From: Candidatus Adiutrix sp.
GTDB lineage: Bacteria > Desulfobacterota > Desulfarculia > Adiutricales > Adiutricaceae
Length of the DNA: 9,642 nt
Reading direction: 5' to 3'
NCBI GenBank assembly: GCA_031286085.1
Contig: JAITUX010000040.1
Location: forward strand, 1-9,642
Shown here: positions 1 through 7,185 of the stretch, piece by piece
Layout: each line of letters starts with the position of its first letter
Numbering within the stretch: the first letter of the stretch is position 1
Program-made: the position numbers and the translations under genes
Notes under the pieces: generated by a model
Database searches by the model: none
Told to the model about the DNA's origin: nothing
What the model saw: the letters and a program-made list of their open reading frames with translations, nothing else

Positions 1-178
1 TATAAAATATTTCAGGCAAAATATAATAAGTTAGCACGGTAAAAAGTCTGGACCGGGCACCTAATCAAGGCTTGTGGTTAAATGCGGGCAAACCATGTCC
101 GAATATGCTCTTCTCTGCCCTATGGGTGCGGGGCCTCTAGAAGTTCGGCGCTTTAACCCGCCCGCCCGGCTTTTTCCC
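1..178. other. Non-coding upstream region, no gene supported
   Basis: I see no credible gene here. The first 45 bases are A+T-rich and carry a TATAAT at 22-27, but no -35 partner can be placed at normal spacing inside the window. A short open frame from about 74 to 259 has no recognisable protein character and runs into the promoter of the next gene. A C-rich stretch followed by five T residues (about 157-175) has no convincing matching stem, so I do not call a terminator. Confidence 0.5.
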
Positions 179-207
179 TTGGCAGCGCGGCTAACGCTAT
201 ATATAAT
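179..207 (+). promoter_or_regulatory. Sigma-70 type promoter for the gatB-gatC-gatA-glmS run
   Basis: TTGGCA at 179-184 matches five of six consensus -35 bases. TATAAT at 202-207 is a perfect -10, and the spacer is the ideal 17 nt. Initiation would fall near 214, giving a leader of about 53 nt before the gatB ATG at 267. No operator or riboswitch is evident in that short leader. This is motif matching only. Confidence 0.7.
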
Positions 208-266
208 TGGTTGGCCGTTAAAGCCGCAGTTTGGATCGCCTCGGGCTCAGGAGAACTAAAATCGCC

Positions 267-1691
267 ATGCCGGTGTTTGAACCAGTCATCGGGCTGGAAA
301 TTCATAGCCAGCTTAAGACCGCCACCAAAATGTTCTGCTCCTGCCCCATCACTCCGGGGGCGGAACCAAACACCCATATTTGTGAAGTCTGCACCGGCCA
401 GCCTGGGGCCCTGCCGCGCCTCAATGCCCGGGCGGTGGAATTGGCGGTTCGGGCCGGTCTGGCCTTGGGCGCCCAGGTCAGCGAGATTTCCGTCTTCGCC
501 CGCAAGAATTATTTTTATCCCGACCTGCCCAACGGTTTTCAGAATTCTCAGCTCGACCCGCCCATTTGCCGGGGGGGAGGCCTGGATTTGCCGGATTATG
601 GCCGCCATATCCGTCTTAACCGCATCCATTTGGAGGACGACGCCGGGAAATGCCTCCATGATGAACAGCGGGGCCAGACCTTGGTGGATCTCAACAGGGC
701 CGGGGCGCCCTTGATTGAAATAGTCACCGAGCCGGACTTCCGTTCCGCGGGCGAGGTCATGGATTTTTTGAAGAAACTCCACGCCATCCTGGTTCAGCTG
801 GAAGTGACGGCCGGCCGTCTGGAAGAGGGCGAATTCCGTTGCGACGTCAATGTGTCCCTAAGGCCGCGGGGCGCGGAGGCCTTGGGCCGGCGCAGTGAAA
901 TAAAGAATCTCAATTCCTTCCGTCATGTGGGCCAGGCGATTGAATACGAGATAGTCCGGCAAGGCGGCCTACTTGAGCGGGGGGAGAAAATTGAGCAGGA
1001 AACCCGTCTTTTCGACCCGGCCCGCCAGGAGACCAGGACCCTGCGCGGCAAGGAGGAGGCCCATGACTACCGGTATTTCCCCCAGCCGGACCTGCCGCCG
1101 GTGCTTGTGCCGCCCGCGCTCCTGGCCCGAATAAAGGCCGAAATGCCGCCCTTGCCGGAGGCTGTCATGGCCGAGCTGCTGTCTCTGGGCCTGACGGCGG
1201 AACAGGCGACGCTGCTCCTGGAACGGCGGGGGGCGCTGGAATACTTCAAGGCGGCCCTGACCTTTCTGGACGATCCCAAACGCCTGGCGACCCTCATGGT
1301 GGAACTTCTCCTGCCGGCCGCCCAGAAAGAGAATATCCCGCCCCTGGATTGCGCCTGCGGCCCTGAAGTCCTGGCCGCCCTGGCCCGTCTTTTGGCTGAA
1401 GAGGCCCTTGGCCGCCGGGCGGCCTATGATCTGTTCCCGGAACTTTTCGCCCGGGGCGGCGACCCTGAAGCTCTGGCCCGTGACCGGGGGGTCTTTCAGA
1501 TTTCCGAGACCGGCGCCTTGGAGGCCCTGGCCCGGGAGCTCATCGCCGCCCATCCGGAGGAGGCCCGCCGTTACCGCGAGGGCCAGGATAAATTGCTCTC
1601 TTTCTTCGTGGGCCGGCTCATGCGCCAGAGCCGGGGCGCGGCCAACCCCAAGCTGGCCGGGGAAATCCTGGCCCGGCTGCTTAAAACCTGA
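267..1691 (+). CDS. gatB: Asp-tRNA(Asn)/Glu-tRNA(Gln) amidotransferase subunit B
   Basis: GatB is the tRNA-binding and kinase subunit of GatCAB. It phosphorylates the side chain of mischarged Glu-tRNA(Gln) or Asp-tRNA(Asn) so that ammonia from GatA can amidate it in the cytoplasm. The protein is 474 aa, normal for the family. Visible marks: the N-terminal GLEIHSQL motif (residues 9-16); a probable zinc cluster of Cys24, Cys26, Cys39 and Cys42; RIHLEDDAGK (119-128); the family signature DLNRAGAPLIEIVTEPD (141-157); RCDVNVSLRP (191-200); EIKNLNSF (211-218); and KEEAHDYRYFPQPDLPP (262-278). The C-terminal YqeY-like tail ends with a GAANPKLAGEIL motif. I chose ATG 267 over an in-frame TTG at 231 because the conserved N terminus starts there, AGGAGA lies 12 nt upstream, and the TTG has no ribosome-binding site. 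It is first in the run; gatC starts 18 nt downstream. Gln or Asn specificity cannot be decided from the window. Confidence 0.97.
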   Translation: MPVFEPVIGLEIHSQLKTATKMFCSCPITPGAEPNTHICEVCTGQPGALPRLNARAVELAVRAGLALGAQVSEISVFARKNYFYPDLPNGFQNSQLDPPICRGGGLDLPDYGRHIRLNRIHLEDDAGKCLHDEQRGQTLVDLNRAGAPLIEIVTEPDFRSAGEVMDFLKKLHAILVQLEVTAGRLEEGEFRCDVNVSLRPRGAEALGRRSEIKNLNSFRHVGQAIEYEIVRQGGLLERGEKIEQETRLFDPARQETRTLRGKEEAHDYRYFPQPDLPPVLVPPALLARIKAEMPPLPEAVMAELLSLGLTAEQATLLLERRGALEYFKAALTFLDDPKRLATLMVELLLPAAQKENIPPLDCACGPEVLAALARLLAEEALGRRAAYDLFPELFARGGDPEALARDRGVFQISETGALEALARELIAAHPEEARRYREGQDKLLSFFVGRLMRQSRGAANPKLAGEILARLLKT

Positions 1692-1709
1692 ATTCATGCG
1701 GGGGAGACC

Positions 1710-2000
1710 ATGACCTTGGACCAGAAAACGGCGGAACGGATAGCGGAACTGGCCCGCCTCCATTTCGATAAGGACCCGGCCGCGGCGGCCCGCCTGGCCA
1801 AGGAACTGTCCGGCATTGTCAAGGCCATGGATATTTTGAACGAAGCCGACGTCGCCGGAGTGGAGCCTCTCTATTCGCCCCTGGCGGAAGTGGCCGGGCC
1901 CCGGCCGGACGAGCCCGGCCGGGGGGCCGAGCCGGAGGCCCTGTTGGATCAGGCTCCCGAACGGGTGGGCCGTTTTTTCGCCGTCCCCAAAATCATCTGA
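1710..2000 (+). CDS. gatC: Asp-tRNA(Asn)/Glu-tRNA(Gln) amidotransferase subunit C
   Basis: GatC is the small subunit that wraps around GatA and holds it to GatB. This copy is 96 aa, the usual size. It shows the typical N-terminal helix pattern (IAELARLHF, residues 11-19), a middle helix with DILNEADVAGVEPLYSP (41-57), and the conserved C-terminal RFFAVPKII, which resembles the family ending F-x-V-P-K-V/I. The ATG at 1710 follows a purine-rich GGGGGAG at 1700-1706. Its place between gatB and gatA, 18 nt after one and 38 nt before the other, supports the call. No oddities are seen. Confidence 0.94.
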   Translation: MTLDQKTAERIAELARLHFDKDPAAAARLAKELSGIVKAMDILNEADVAGVEPLYSPLAEVAGPRPDEPGRGAEPEALLDQAPERVGRFFAVPKII

Positions 2001-2038
2001 GGCCGGCCTTGGTTTAAAGATAACGATGAGAGCTGGCC

Positions 2039-3484
2039 ATGACCGAGCTTCATAAATTGACCCTGACCGAGGCGGCCCGGCTGCTCCAGTCCCGGGAGAT
2101 CAGCGCCGTGGAAATGGTCGGCGCCTCTTTGGCCCGCCTTGAGGCCACCGAGCCGCTTATCCAGGCCTGTCTTACCGTGGCCGGCGAAGAGGCCCTGGCC
2201 GAGGCCCGGGCCCTGGACCAAGCCGGGCCGGACCCGGCCCGCCCCCTCTGGGGCCTGCCCCTGACCGTCAAAGATGTTTTCCTGACCAAGGGCCTGCGCA
2301 CCACCGCCGCTTCCCGCTACCTGGAAAACTATATCCCGGCCTATGACGCCCGGGTGGTGGAGAGGCTGCGCCGGGCCGGGGCGGTCATAATAGCCAAAAC
2401 CAACCTAGATGAATTCGCCATGGGCAATTCGACCGAATTCTCGGCTTTCGGCCTCACCCGCAATCCCTGGAATCCCATAAAGGTGCCGGGGGGCTCCAGC
2501 GGCGGCGCGGCCGCCTCGGTGGCCGCCTACCAGTCTCCGGGCGGCTTCGGCACTGATACCGGCGGCTCCATACGCCAGCCGGCCTGTCTTTGCGGCTGCG
2601 CGGGAATCAAACCCACCTACGGCCGGGTGTCCCGCTACGGCATTGTGGCCTTCGCCAGTTCATTGGACCAGGCCGGGCCGCTGGCCCGGCGGGTGCGGGA
2701 TTGCGCCTGCCTCCTGGCGGCCGTGGCCGGTCCGGACGAACGCGACGCCACTTCCTCTCTCCATCCGGTGGAGAACTACGGCGCGGCCGCCGCCCGGCCC
2801 CTGGCCGGGCTGAAACTGGGCCTGCCCCGGGAACTGTGGTCCGCCAACCTGGACCCGGAAGTGAGGTCGGTTCTAAAGGCCGCGCTCCACACCCTGGAAG
2901 GGGCCGGGACCAAGCTGGTCGAGTTCAGCTTCCCCAGCCTCAAATACACCGTGGCCGCCTACTATGTCCTGGCCTCCTCCGAGGCCAGCACCAACCTGGC
3001 CCGTTACGACGGGGTGCGCTACGGCCGCCGGGCCGGCGGTTCGGGCGGCCTGGCCGAACTATACGTTTCCTCCCGCCAAAGTTTTCTGGGGCCGGAAGTG
3101 CGCCGCCGTATCATCCTGGGCACTTTCGCCCTCTCTTCCGGCTACTACGAGGCCTATTTCCAGAAAGCCGCCCGGGTGCGCCGCCTGATTCGGGACGACT
3201 ACGCCAGGGCCCTGGCCGGCTGCGATTTCCTTCTGGCCCCGGTTTCTCCGTTGCCGGCCTGGGACTTGGGCCGTTTTATAGATGACCCGGTAACCAACTA
3301 CGGGCTGGATTTGATGACCTTGTCGGTAAACCTGGCGGGGCTTCCGGCCCTGGCTTTCCCGGCGGGGCTGGGGCCGACCGGGGGGCTGCCGGTGGGTTTG
3401 CAGCTTATCGCCAGGCCCTTTGAGGAAATGGCTCTTTTCAGCGCGGGCCTGGCTTTGGAAGAAGCCTTTCCGCCGCTCTTGTAG
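2039..3484 (+). CDS. gatA: Asp-tRNA(Asn)/Glu-tRNA(Gln) amidotransferase subunit A (amidase)
   Basis: GatA is the glutaminase subunit. It hydrolyses glutamine and passes the ammonia through a channel to GatB. The 481-aa protein is of normal length and belongs to the amidase-signature family. The Ser-cisSer-Lys triad is intact: Lys78 in LPLTVKDV, cis-Ser153 in PGGSSGG, and nucleophile Ser177 in GTDTGGSIRQPA. The Ser153-Ser177 distance of 24 residues is the one known from the family. The tRNA-GatA-type motifs KTNLDEFAMGNSTE (120-133) and GIKPTYGRVSRYGIVAFASS (starting near 189) separate it from generic amidases. The ribosome-binding site is weak (a GAGAG at about 2028-2032), suggesting coupling to gatC translation. 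glmS begins 31 nt after its stop. Several long open frames on the opposite strand are composition shadows. Confidence 0.97.
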   Translation: MTELHKLTLTEAARLLQSREISAVEMVGASLARLEATEPLIQACLTVAGEEALAEARALDQAGPDPARPLWGLPLTVKDVFLTKGLRTTAASRYLENYIPAYDARVVERLRRAGAVIIAKTNLDEFAMGNSTEFSAFGLTRNPWNPIKVPGGSSGGAAASVAAYQSPGGFGTDTGGSIRQPACLCGCAGIKPTYGRVSRYGIVAFASSLDQAGPLARRVRDCACLLAAVAGPDERDATSSLHPVENYGAAAARPLAGLKLGLPRELWSANLDPEVRSVLKAALHTLEGAGTKLVEFSFPSLKYTVAAYYVLASSEASTNLARYDGVRYGRRAGGSGGLAELYVSSRQSFLGPEVRRRIILGTFALSSGYYEAYFQKAARVRRLIRDDYARALAGCDFLLAPVSPLPAWDLGRFIDDPVTNYGLDLMTLSVNLAGLPALAFPAGLGPTGGLPVGLQLIARPFEEMALFSAGLALEEAFPPLL

Positions 3485-3515
3485 CGCCCTGTAAAACAAG
3501 CGGGATGGTGAAAAC

Positions 3516-5342
3516 ATGTGCGGCATAATCGGCTTGATAAGCCCGGGCCGGAATGTGTTGCCGGAAGTTCTGGATGGCCTGCGGCGCATGGAATACCGGG
3601 GTTATGACTCGGCCGGGGTGGCCACCCTGACCGCCTCCGGGGCCATTGAGCGGCGCCGGGCCGAGGGCAAGCTGGCCGCCTTGGCGGACCTTCTGGCCCG
3701 GGAGCCCTTGGCGGGAGGCATAGGCCTGGGACACACCCGTTGGGCCACCCACGGCGCCCCCAGCGAAGTGAACGCCCATCCCCACGCCACGGCCGAGGCG
3801 GCCGTGGTCCACAACGGCATCATTGAAAACTTCCGGGAGCTTAAAACTAAGCTCCAGGCCGCCGGCCACCGTTTTGAGACCCAGACCGACAGTGAAGTGG
3901 TGGTCCACCTGGTCAGTGAAAGCCTGCGCCGGGGCCTTAACCCGGTTGCGGCGGTGCGGGAGACCCTGCCCCTTTTGGAAGGGGCTTTCGCCCTGGTTTT
4001 TCTCTTCGCCGGCCGGCCGGACCTCCTCATCGGCGCCCGCCAGGGGGTGCCCCTGGCCGTGGGCGAGGGCGGGGAACTTCAGGCCCTGGGTTCCGACGCC
4101 TTGGCCCTGGGGCCGGTCTGCCGCCGCCTGACCTACCTGGAAGACGGGGAACTGGCGGTCGTCGAGGGCGGCCAGGCGGCGGTATTCGACCGGCGGCATA
4201 AACCAGTCGAAAGGCCGTGGCGGCCTTCCTCCCTGGCTTCGGCCGACCTGGGCAAGGGCGGTTTCCGGCACTACATGCTCAAGGAGATCAACGAACAGCC
4301 CCAGGTTATCGGCGACACCCTGAACACCATGATCAACCCGGCCACCGGCCGCCTGGCCCTGCCCAACCTGCCGGAACTCAAGCGCGCCTCCCGCCTGGTT
4401 CTGGTGGCTTGCGGCACCTCCTATTACGCCGCCCTGGTCGGCAAATACCTCATCGAAAAATTCGCCCGCCTGCCGGTGGAGGTGGAAGTGGCTTCGGAAT
4501 TCCGCTACCGGGAACCGGTGCTTGGTCCGGGCCAGGTGGCCCTGTTCATCTCCCAGTCCGGGGAGACCGCCGACACCCTGGCCGCCTTAAGGCTCTGCCG
4601 CGAGTCCGGGCTGGGGCTCTTGAGCATCGTCAACGTGCCCGAGAGCAGTATCGCCCGGGAATCGGACGCCGTGCTGCCCACGGTGGCCGGGCCTGAATTC
4701 GGGGTGGCCTCCACCAAGGCCTTCACCGCCCAGTTGACCCTCCTGTCGGCCTTGGCCCTGGTCCTGGCCAGCCATCGAGGCCACTTGGCGGAACAGGAAG
4801 AGGCCCGCCTGGTGCGGGCCCTGATGGAAGTTCCCGCGGCCTGCGCCTCGGTGCTGGCCGAGACGGGGCCCATAGAGGCCCTGGCCCGGGATCTCCTGGC
4901 CCCGGCCCGGGACGTCCTCTTCCTGGGGCGCGGCCCGGGCTTCCCCATCGCCCTGGAAGGGGCCTTGAAGCTCAAGGAAATTTCCTATATTCACGCCGAA
5001 GGCTATGCCGCCGGAGAGATCAAGCACGGCCCCATCGCCCTGGTCGATGAAAATGTGCCGGTCATCGTGGTGGCGCCCAGCGACGGCCTTTTCCCCAAGA
5101 TAGCCTCCAACCTGGCCGAGGTCAACGCCCGGGGCGGCCGGACGGTTTTCATAGGCGACTCCGCCGGCCTGGCCCGGGTTTCCGGTCTGGCCGGCCATCT
5201 TTTGTTGCCGGAGATCGACCCCTTCGTCATCCCCCTGGTTTACAGTCTTCCGGTCCAGCTTCTGGCCTATTATGCCGCCGTGGCCAAGGGCACCGATGTG
5301 GACCAGCCCCGCAACCTGGCCAAAAGCGTGACGGTGGAATGA
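3516..5342 (+). CDS. glmS: Glutamine-fructose-6-phosphate transaminase (isomerizing); glucosamine-6-phosphate synthase
   Basis: GlmS makes glucosamine-6-phosphate from fructose-6-phosphate and glutamine, the entry step to UDP-GlcNAc for peptidoglycan and lipopolysaccharide. The 608-aa length is standard. The N-terminal class II glutaminase domain (about 1-230) begins MCGIIG with the nucleophile Cys2, and has HTRWATHG (73-80) and HNGIIEN (99-105). The first SIS domain (about 285-420) carries ACGTSYYA and ISQSGETADT (345-354). The second SIS domain (about 455-590) carries ALKLKEISYIHAEGYAAGE and KHGPIAL, with Glu488, His504 and Lys603 where the isomerase residues are expected. The C terminus is the hallmark DVDQPRNLAKSVTVE. 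The start follows GGGATGG (3502-3508). Only 31 nt separate it from gatA, so there is no room for a glmS ribozyme and co-transcription with gat is likely. Its stop codon lies inside a hairpin. Confidence 0.98.
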   Translation: MCGIIGLISPGRNVLPEVLDGLRRMEYRGYDSAGVATLTASGAIERRRAEGKLAALADLLAREPLAGGIGLGHTRWATHGAPSEVNAHPHATAEAAVVHNGIIENFRELKTKLQAAGHRFETQTDSEVVVHLVSESLRRGLNPVAAVRETLPLLEGAFALVFLFAGRPDLLIGARQGVPLAVGEGGELQALGSDALALGPVCRRLTYLEDGELAVVEGGQAAVFDRRHKPVERPWRPSSLASADLGKGGFRHYMLKEINEQPQVIGDTLNTMINPATGRLALPNLPELKRASRLVLVACGTSYYAALVGKYLIEKFARLPVEVEVASEFRYREPVLGPGQVALFISQSGETADTLAALRLCRESGLGLLSIVNVPESSIARESDAVLPTVAGPEFGVASTKAFTAQLTLLSALALVLASHRGHLAEQEEARLVRALMEVPAACASVLAETGPIEALARDLLAPARDVLFLGRGPGFPIALEGALKLKEISYIHAEGYAAGEIKHGPIALVDENVPVIVVAPSDGLFPKIASNLAEVNARGGRTVFIGDSAGLARVSGLAGHLLLPEIDPFVIPLVYSLPVQLLAYYAAVAKGTDVDQPRNLAKSVTVE

Positions 5343-5370
5343 CGACCTCCGGCATAGCCGGAGGTCGTCA
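5340..5370. terminator. Perfect hairpin between convergent glmS and the AspT-type gene, possible bidirectional terminator
   Basis: The arms are TGACGACCTCCGGC (5340-5353) and GCCGGAGGTCGTCA (5357-5370), 14 bp with no mismatch, around a 3-nt ATA loop. The glmS TGA stop is the first three bases of the left arm. Neither strand has a T-tract after the stem, so it is not a classical intrinsic terminator. It sits 20 nt beyond the stop of the convergent gene and could end or stabilise both transcripts. Confidence 0.6.
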
Positions 5371-5390
5371 CTTAAGTAGATGAAGGGCTG

Positions 5391-7088
5391 TTACCCCAGC
5401 ACCATGGCCACATAGCCGAAGACGGTGAGGAGTATCCCGGAGACGGCGTAGCCCACCGGGAAACCGAGCCAGGGGACTGAACTGTTAGCCTCTTTGGCGG
5501 CCTCGCGGGCTGGGCCGGAGTGGGAACGGGCCCCGGCCACGGCGCCCATCAGCACGGCTGGGTTGATCTTCATTATATGGTATCCGATGGCCCAGACCAC
5601 TAACGGCGGCAGCGTACAGGCCGCAAAGCCCACCACAAAAATCTTCAGGGCAATGAGGCCGGTGATCTGCGAAAGCAGGGTCGCCCCCGCGTTTACGCCT
5701 ACAATGGCCACAAATACATTCAGCCCCAAATCTTCCAAAACGTTGCGCGCCGCATTGGGCGTATTGCCGAAAAAGCGCAGCCGCGAATACGCGGAAGAAA
5801 CTATGATGCCGGACACCAGGAGGCCGCCGGCATTGCCGAGGCTGATGTTGGCCCCGGCCGCGGGGAACTGGATTTGGCCGATAAGAAAGCCCAGGATCAT
5901 GCCGATGGACAAGGTGAGCAAATCCGTGGAGGAGTTATGCCTGGCCACGACGCCCACAGTGTTGGCCACCTTGTCCACGACGGACTTCACCCCGGTGACG
6001 AACAGAACGTCCATACGCTGCAGCGTGAGCCCCGGGCCCAAAGGCATGGCATGGCCGGCCCGCTCAATGCGGGTTATCTGGATGGGCCCCGCCAGGAGGG
6101 TGGCGTCAAGTTCATGGATGGACTTGTGCAGAACATCGTGTTTGGTCACCAGGATTTCCGCCTGGTCCACCGGGATATTCAAGGATTTAAGATTGGGCTC
6201 TTCAGGCCCTATCAGGCCGATGTGATCCGTCAAATCTTCAAGGGTGGCGCTTAGGACGACCACATCATTCAAAGCCAGAACAATATCCGGCTCGGCGCCC
6301 AGGGAGACGTTGTCCCGCACCACATTGAACACATGGTATTGCTCATAGGCCCCGGTAAAGTCGCCGATGGTTTTGCCCGCCCAGGCTTTATTGTGCAGAT
6401 GGTAAGCCCGCATGTCATATGGATGGTAGGCCGTCAAGTTCGCGTCATCCACATTGGGCACGGCGTGCTCCACTTCATACTCGCGGGCGGCTTTCCTGGC
6501 GTCAATGCCCCACCAGTGGGGCAGGTATTTGCAGAGAAGAATTATGCCCACCGTGCCCCAAATGTAGGTTATGCCGAAAGAAAGGGCGATCATGGCCGAA
6601 ACCTGCTCCGCGGTGGTGCCGAGCGGCAGGCTCACCGCCCCTTGAGTTATAGCCTGTTCGGCGGAGCCCAAGGCCGCCGACATGGTCATGGAACCCGCCA
6701 GCATGCCGCCGGCCGCCCCCAGGGGCAGCTCAAACAACCTGTTGCCAATCACCACCAGGAACAGACCCAGGAAACTGCACACCACCGCCAGAACGGTGAA
6801 TTTCAGGCCATCTCCCTTCAGGCTGTTAATGAAGGATGGCCCCACCCGCAGGCCGACTCCGTACATGAACAGGTAATAAAAAAGGGACTTGGTGAAATCA
6901 TCCAGAGAGAAGGTCACCCCATAGGCGGAGCCTAAAACGGAAATCCCGCAGCCCACCACAATGGCCGCGGCCACGGCGCCCAAACTGTAGCCTTTGACGG
7001 TTATGTGCCCGATCCACATGGACAGACCGAGGACGACAAACAATAAAATGTAGGGGTTGGCCCCCAGAAATTGCAATAAGTATAACAT
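5391..7088 (-). CDS. AAE (aspartate:alanine exchanger, AspT-type) family antiporter, probable glutamate/GABA exchange
   Basis: This 565-aa inner-membrane protein has the layout of the AspT family. An N-terminal set of about five or six hydrophobic segments (roughly 12-29, 36-56, 68-86, 95-115, 122-140, 163-186) is followed by a large hydrophilic part (about 190-385) resembling two RCK/TrkA-C domains. A second hydrophobic half follows (about 388-406, 418-434, 455-500, 545-563). The repeated halves correspond to the paired Asp-Al_Ex membrane domains. Gly/Ala-rich helices such as AAGGMLAGSMTMSAALGSAEQA and GNTPNAARNVLEDLG fit the family. The start ATG (7086-7088) has GGGAG five nt upstream. Known AspT exchanges aspartate for alanine beside an aspartate decarboxylase. 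Here the partner, 97 nt upstream on the same strand, is glutamate decarboxylase, so I infer glutamate/GABA exchange. Family assignment is firm; substrate is inference. Base composition is lower in G+C than in the gat genes. Confidence 0.88.
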   Translation of the reverse strand: MLYLLQFLGANPYILLFVVLGLSMWIGHITVKGYSLGAVAAAIVVGCGISVLGSAYGVTFSLDDFTKSLFYYLFMYGVGLRVGPSFINSLKGDGLKFTVLAVVCSFLGLFLVVIGNRLFELPLGAAGGMLAGSMTMSAALGSAEQAITQGAVSLPLGTTAEQVSAMIALSFGITYIWGTVGIILLCKYLPHWWGIDARKAAREYEVEHAVPNVDDANLTAYHPYDMRAYHLHNKAWAGKTIGDFTGAYEQYHVFNVVRDNVSLGAEPDIVLALNDVVVLSATLEDLTDHIGLIGPEEPNLKSLNIPVDQAEILVTKHDVLHKSIHELDATLLAGPIQITRIERAGHAMPLGPGLTLQRMDVLFVTGVKSVVDKVANTVGVVARHNSSTDLLTLSIGMILGFLIGQIQFPAAGANISLGNAGGLLVSGIIVSSAYSRLRFFGNTPNAARNVLEDLGLNVFVAIVGVNAGATLLSQITGLIALKIFVVGFAACTLPPLVVWAIGYHIMKINPAVLMGAVAGARSHSGPAREAAKEANSSVPWLGFPVGYAVSGILLTVFGYVAMVLG

Positions 7089-7115
7089 GCAAGCTCCCGA
7101 AGCGTTGTGCCGTCT

Positions 7116-7127
7116 ATTTTAGAAAAT
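7116..7127. repeat. Small A+T inverted repeat in the gadB-antiporter gap
   Basis: ATTTT (7116-7120) and AAAAT (7123-7127) form a short dyad around AG in an otherwise G+C-rich gap, 28 nt before the antiporter start. It could be a regulator site or simply an unstructured entry site. Support is weak. Confidence 0.25.
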
Positions 7128-7135
7128 TCGTCAAG

Positions 7136-7157
7136 CGGGCGGGGATATCCCCGCCCG
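7136..7157. repeat. Perfect 22-bp palindrome between gadB and the antiporter gene
   Basis: The arms CGGGCGGGG (7136-7144) and CCCCGCCCG (7149-7157) flank ATAT, which is itself self-complementary. In RNA this is a very stable 9-bp stem with a 4-nt loop. The - strand after it reads GCTTGACGAATTTTC, so there is no clean U-tract and full termination is unlikely. It may attenuate read-through, protect the gadB 3' end from exonucleases, or be a protein-binding dyad. Confidence 0.6.
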
Positions 7158-7162
7158 GGTCA

Positions 7163-7183
7163 GGCGCCATGTGTTTCGGCGCC
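7163..7183 (-). other. Short hairpin just after the gadB stop
   Basis: GGCGCC at 7163-7168 pairs with GGCGCC at 7178-7183 across a 9-nt loop, 2 nt beyond the gadB stop codon. Together with the adjacent 22-bp palindrome it makes a two-stem 3' region between the two genes. It has no T-tract. Confidence 0.4.
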
Positions 7184-7185
7184 GT

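Noticed and set aside
231..266. TTG at 231 as the gatB start
   Set aside because: It has no ribosome-binding site and adds 12 residues with no family match. ATG 267 begins right at the conserved N terminus.
969..1763. Long open frame antisense to gatB (264 aa), with similar ones antisense to glmS (3438-4271) and gatB (153-782)
   Set aside because: High-G+C coding genes commonly leave such open antisense frames. The products are Gly/Gln/Arg-rich with no family features, and the sense genes are certain.
2590..3285. 231-aa open frame inside gatA in another frame
   Set aside because: It has the Gly/Pro/Arg-rich composition of a frame shadow and lies wholly inside an intact gatA.
3485..3515. A glmS ribozyme upstream of glmS
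   Set aside because: Only 31 nt separate gatA and glmS, far too short for the ribozyme, and none of its conserved core is seen.
7115..7134. TTGACG and TAAAAT on the - strand as a promoter for the antiporter gene
   Set aside because: The two boxes are only 7 nt apart, and at 16-18 nt spacing there is no -10-like sequence. Co-transcription with gadB is more likely.
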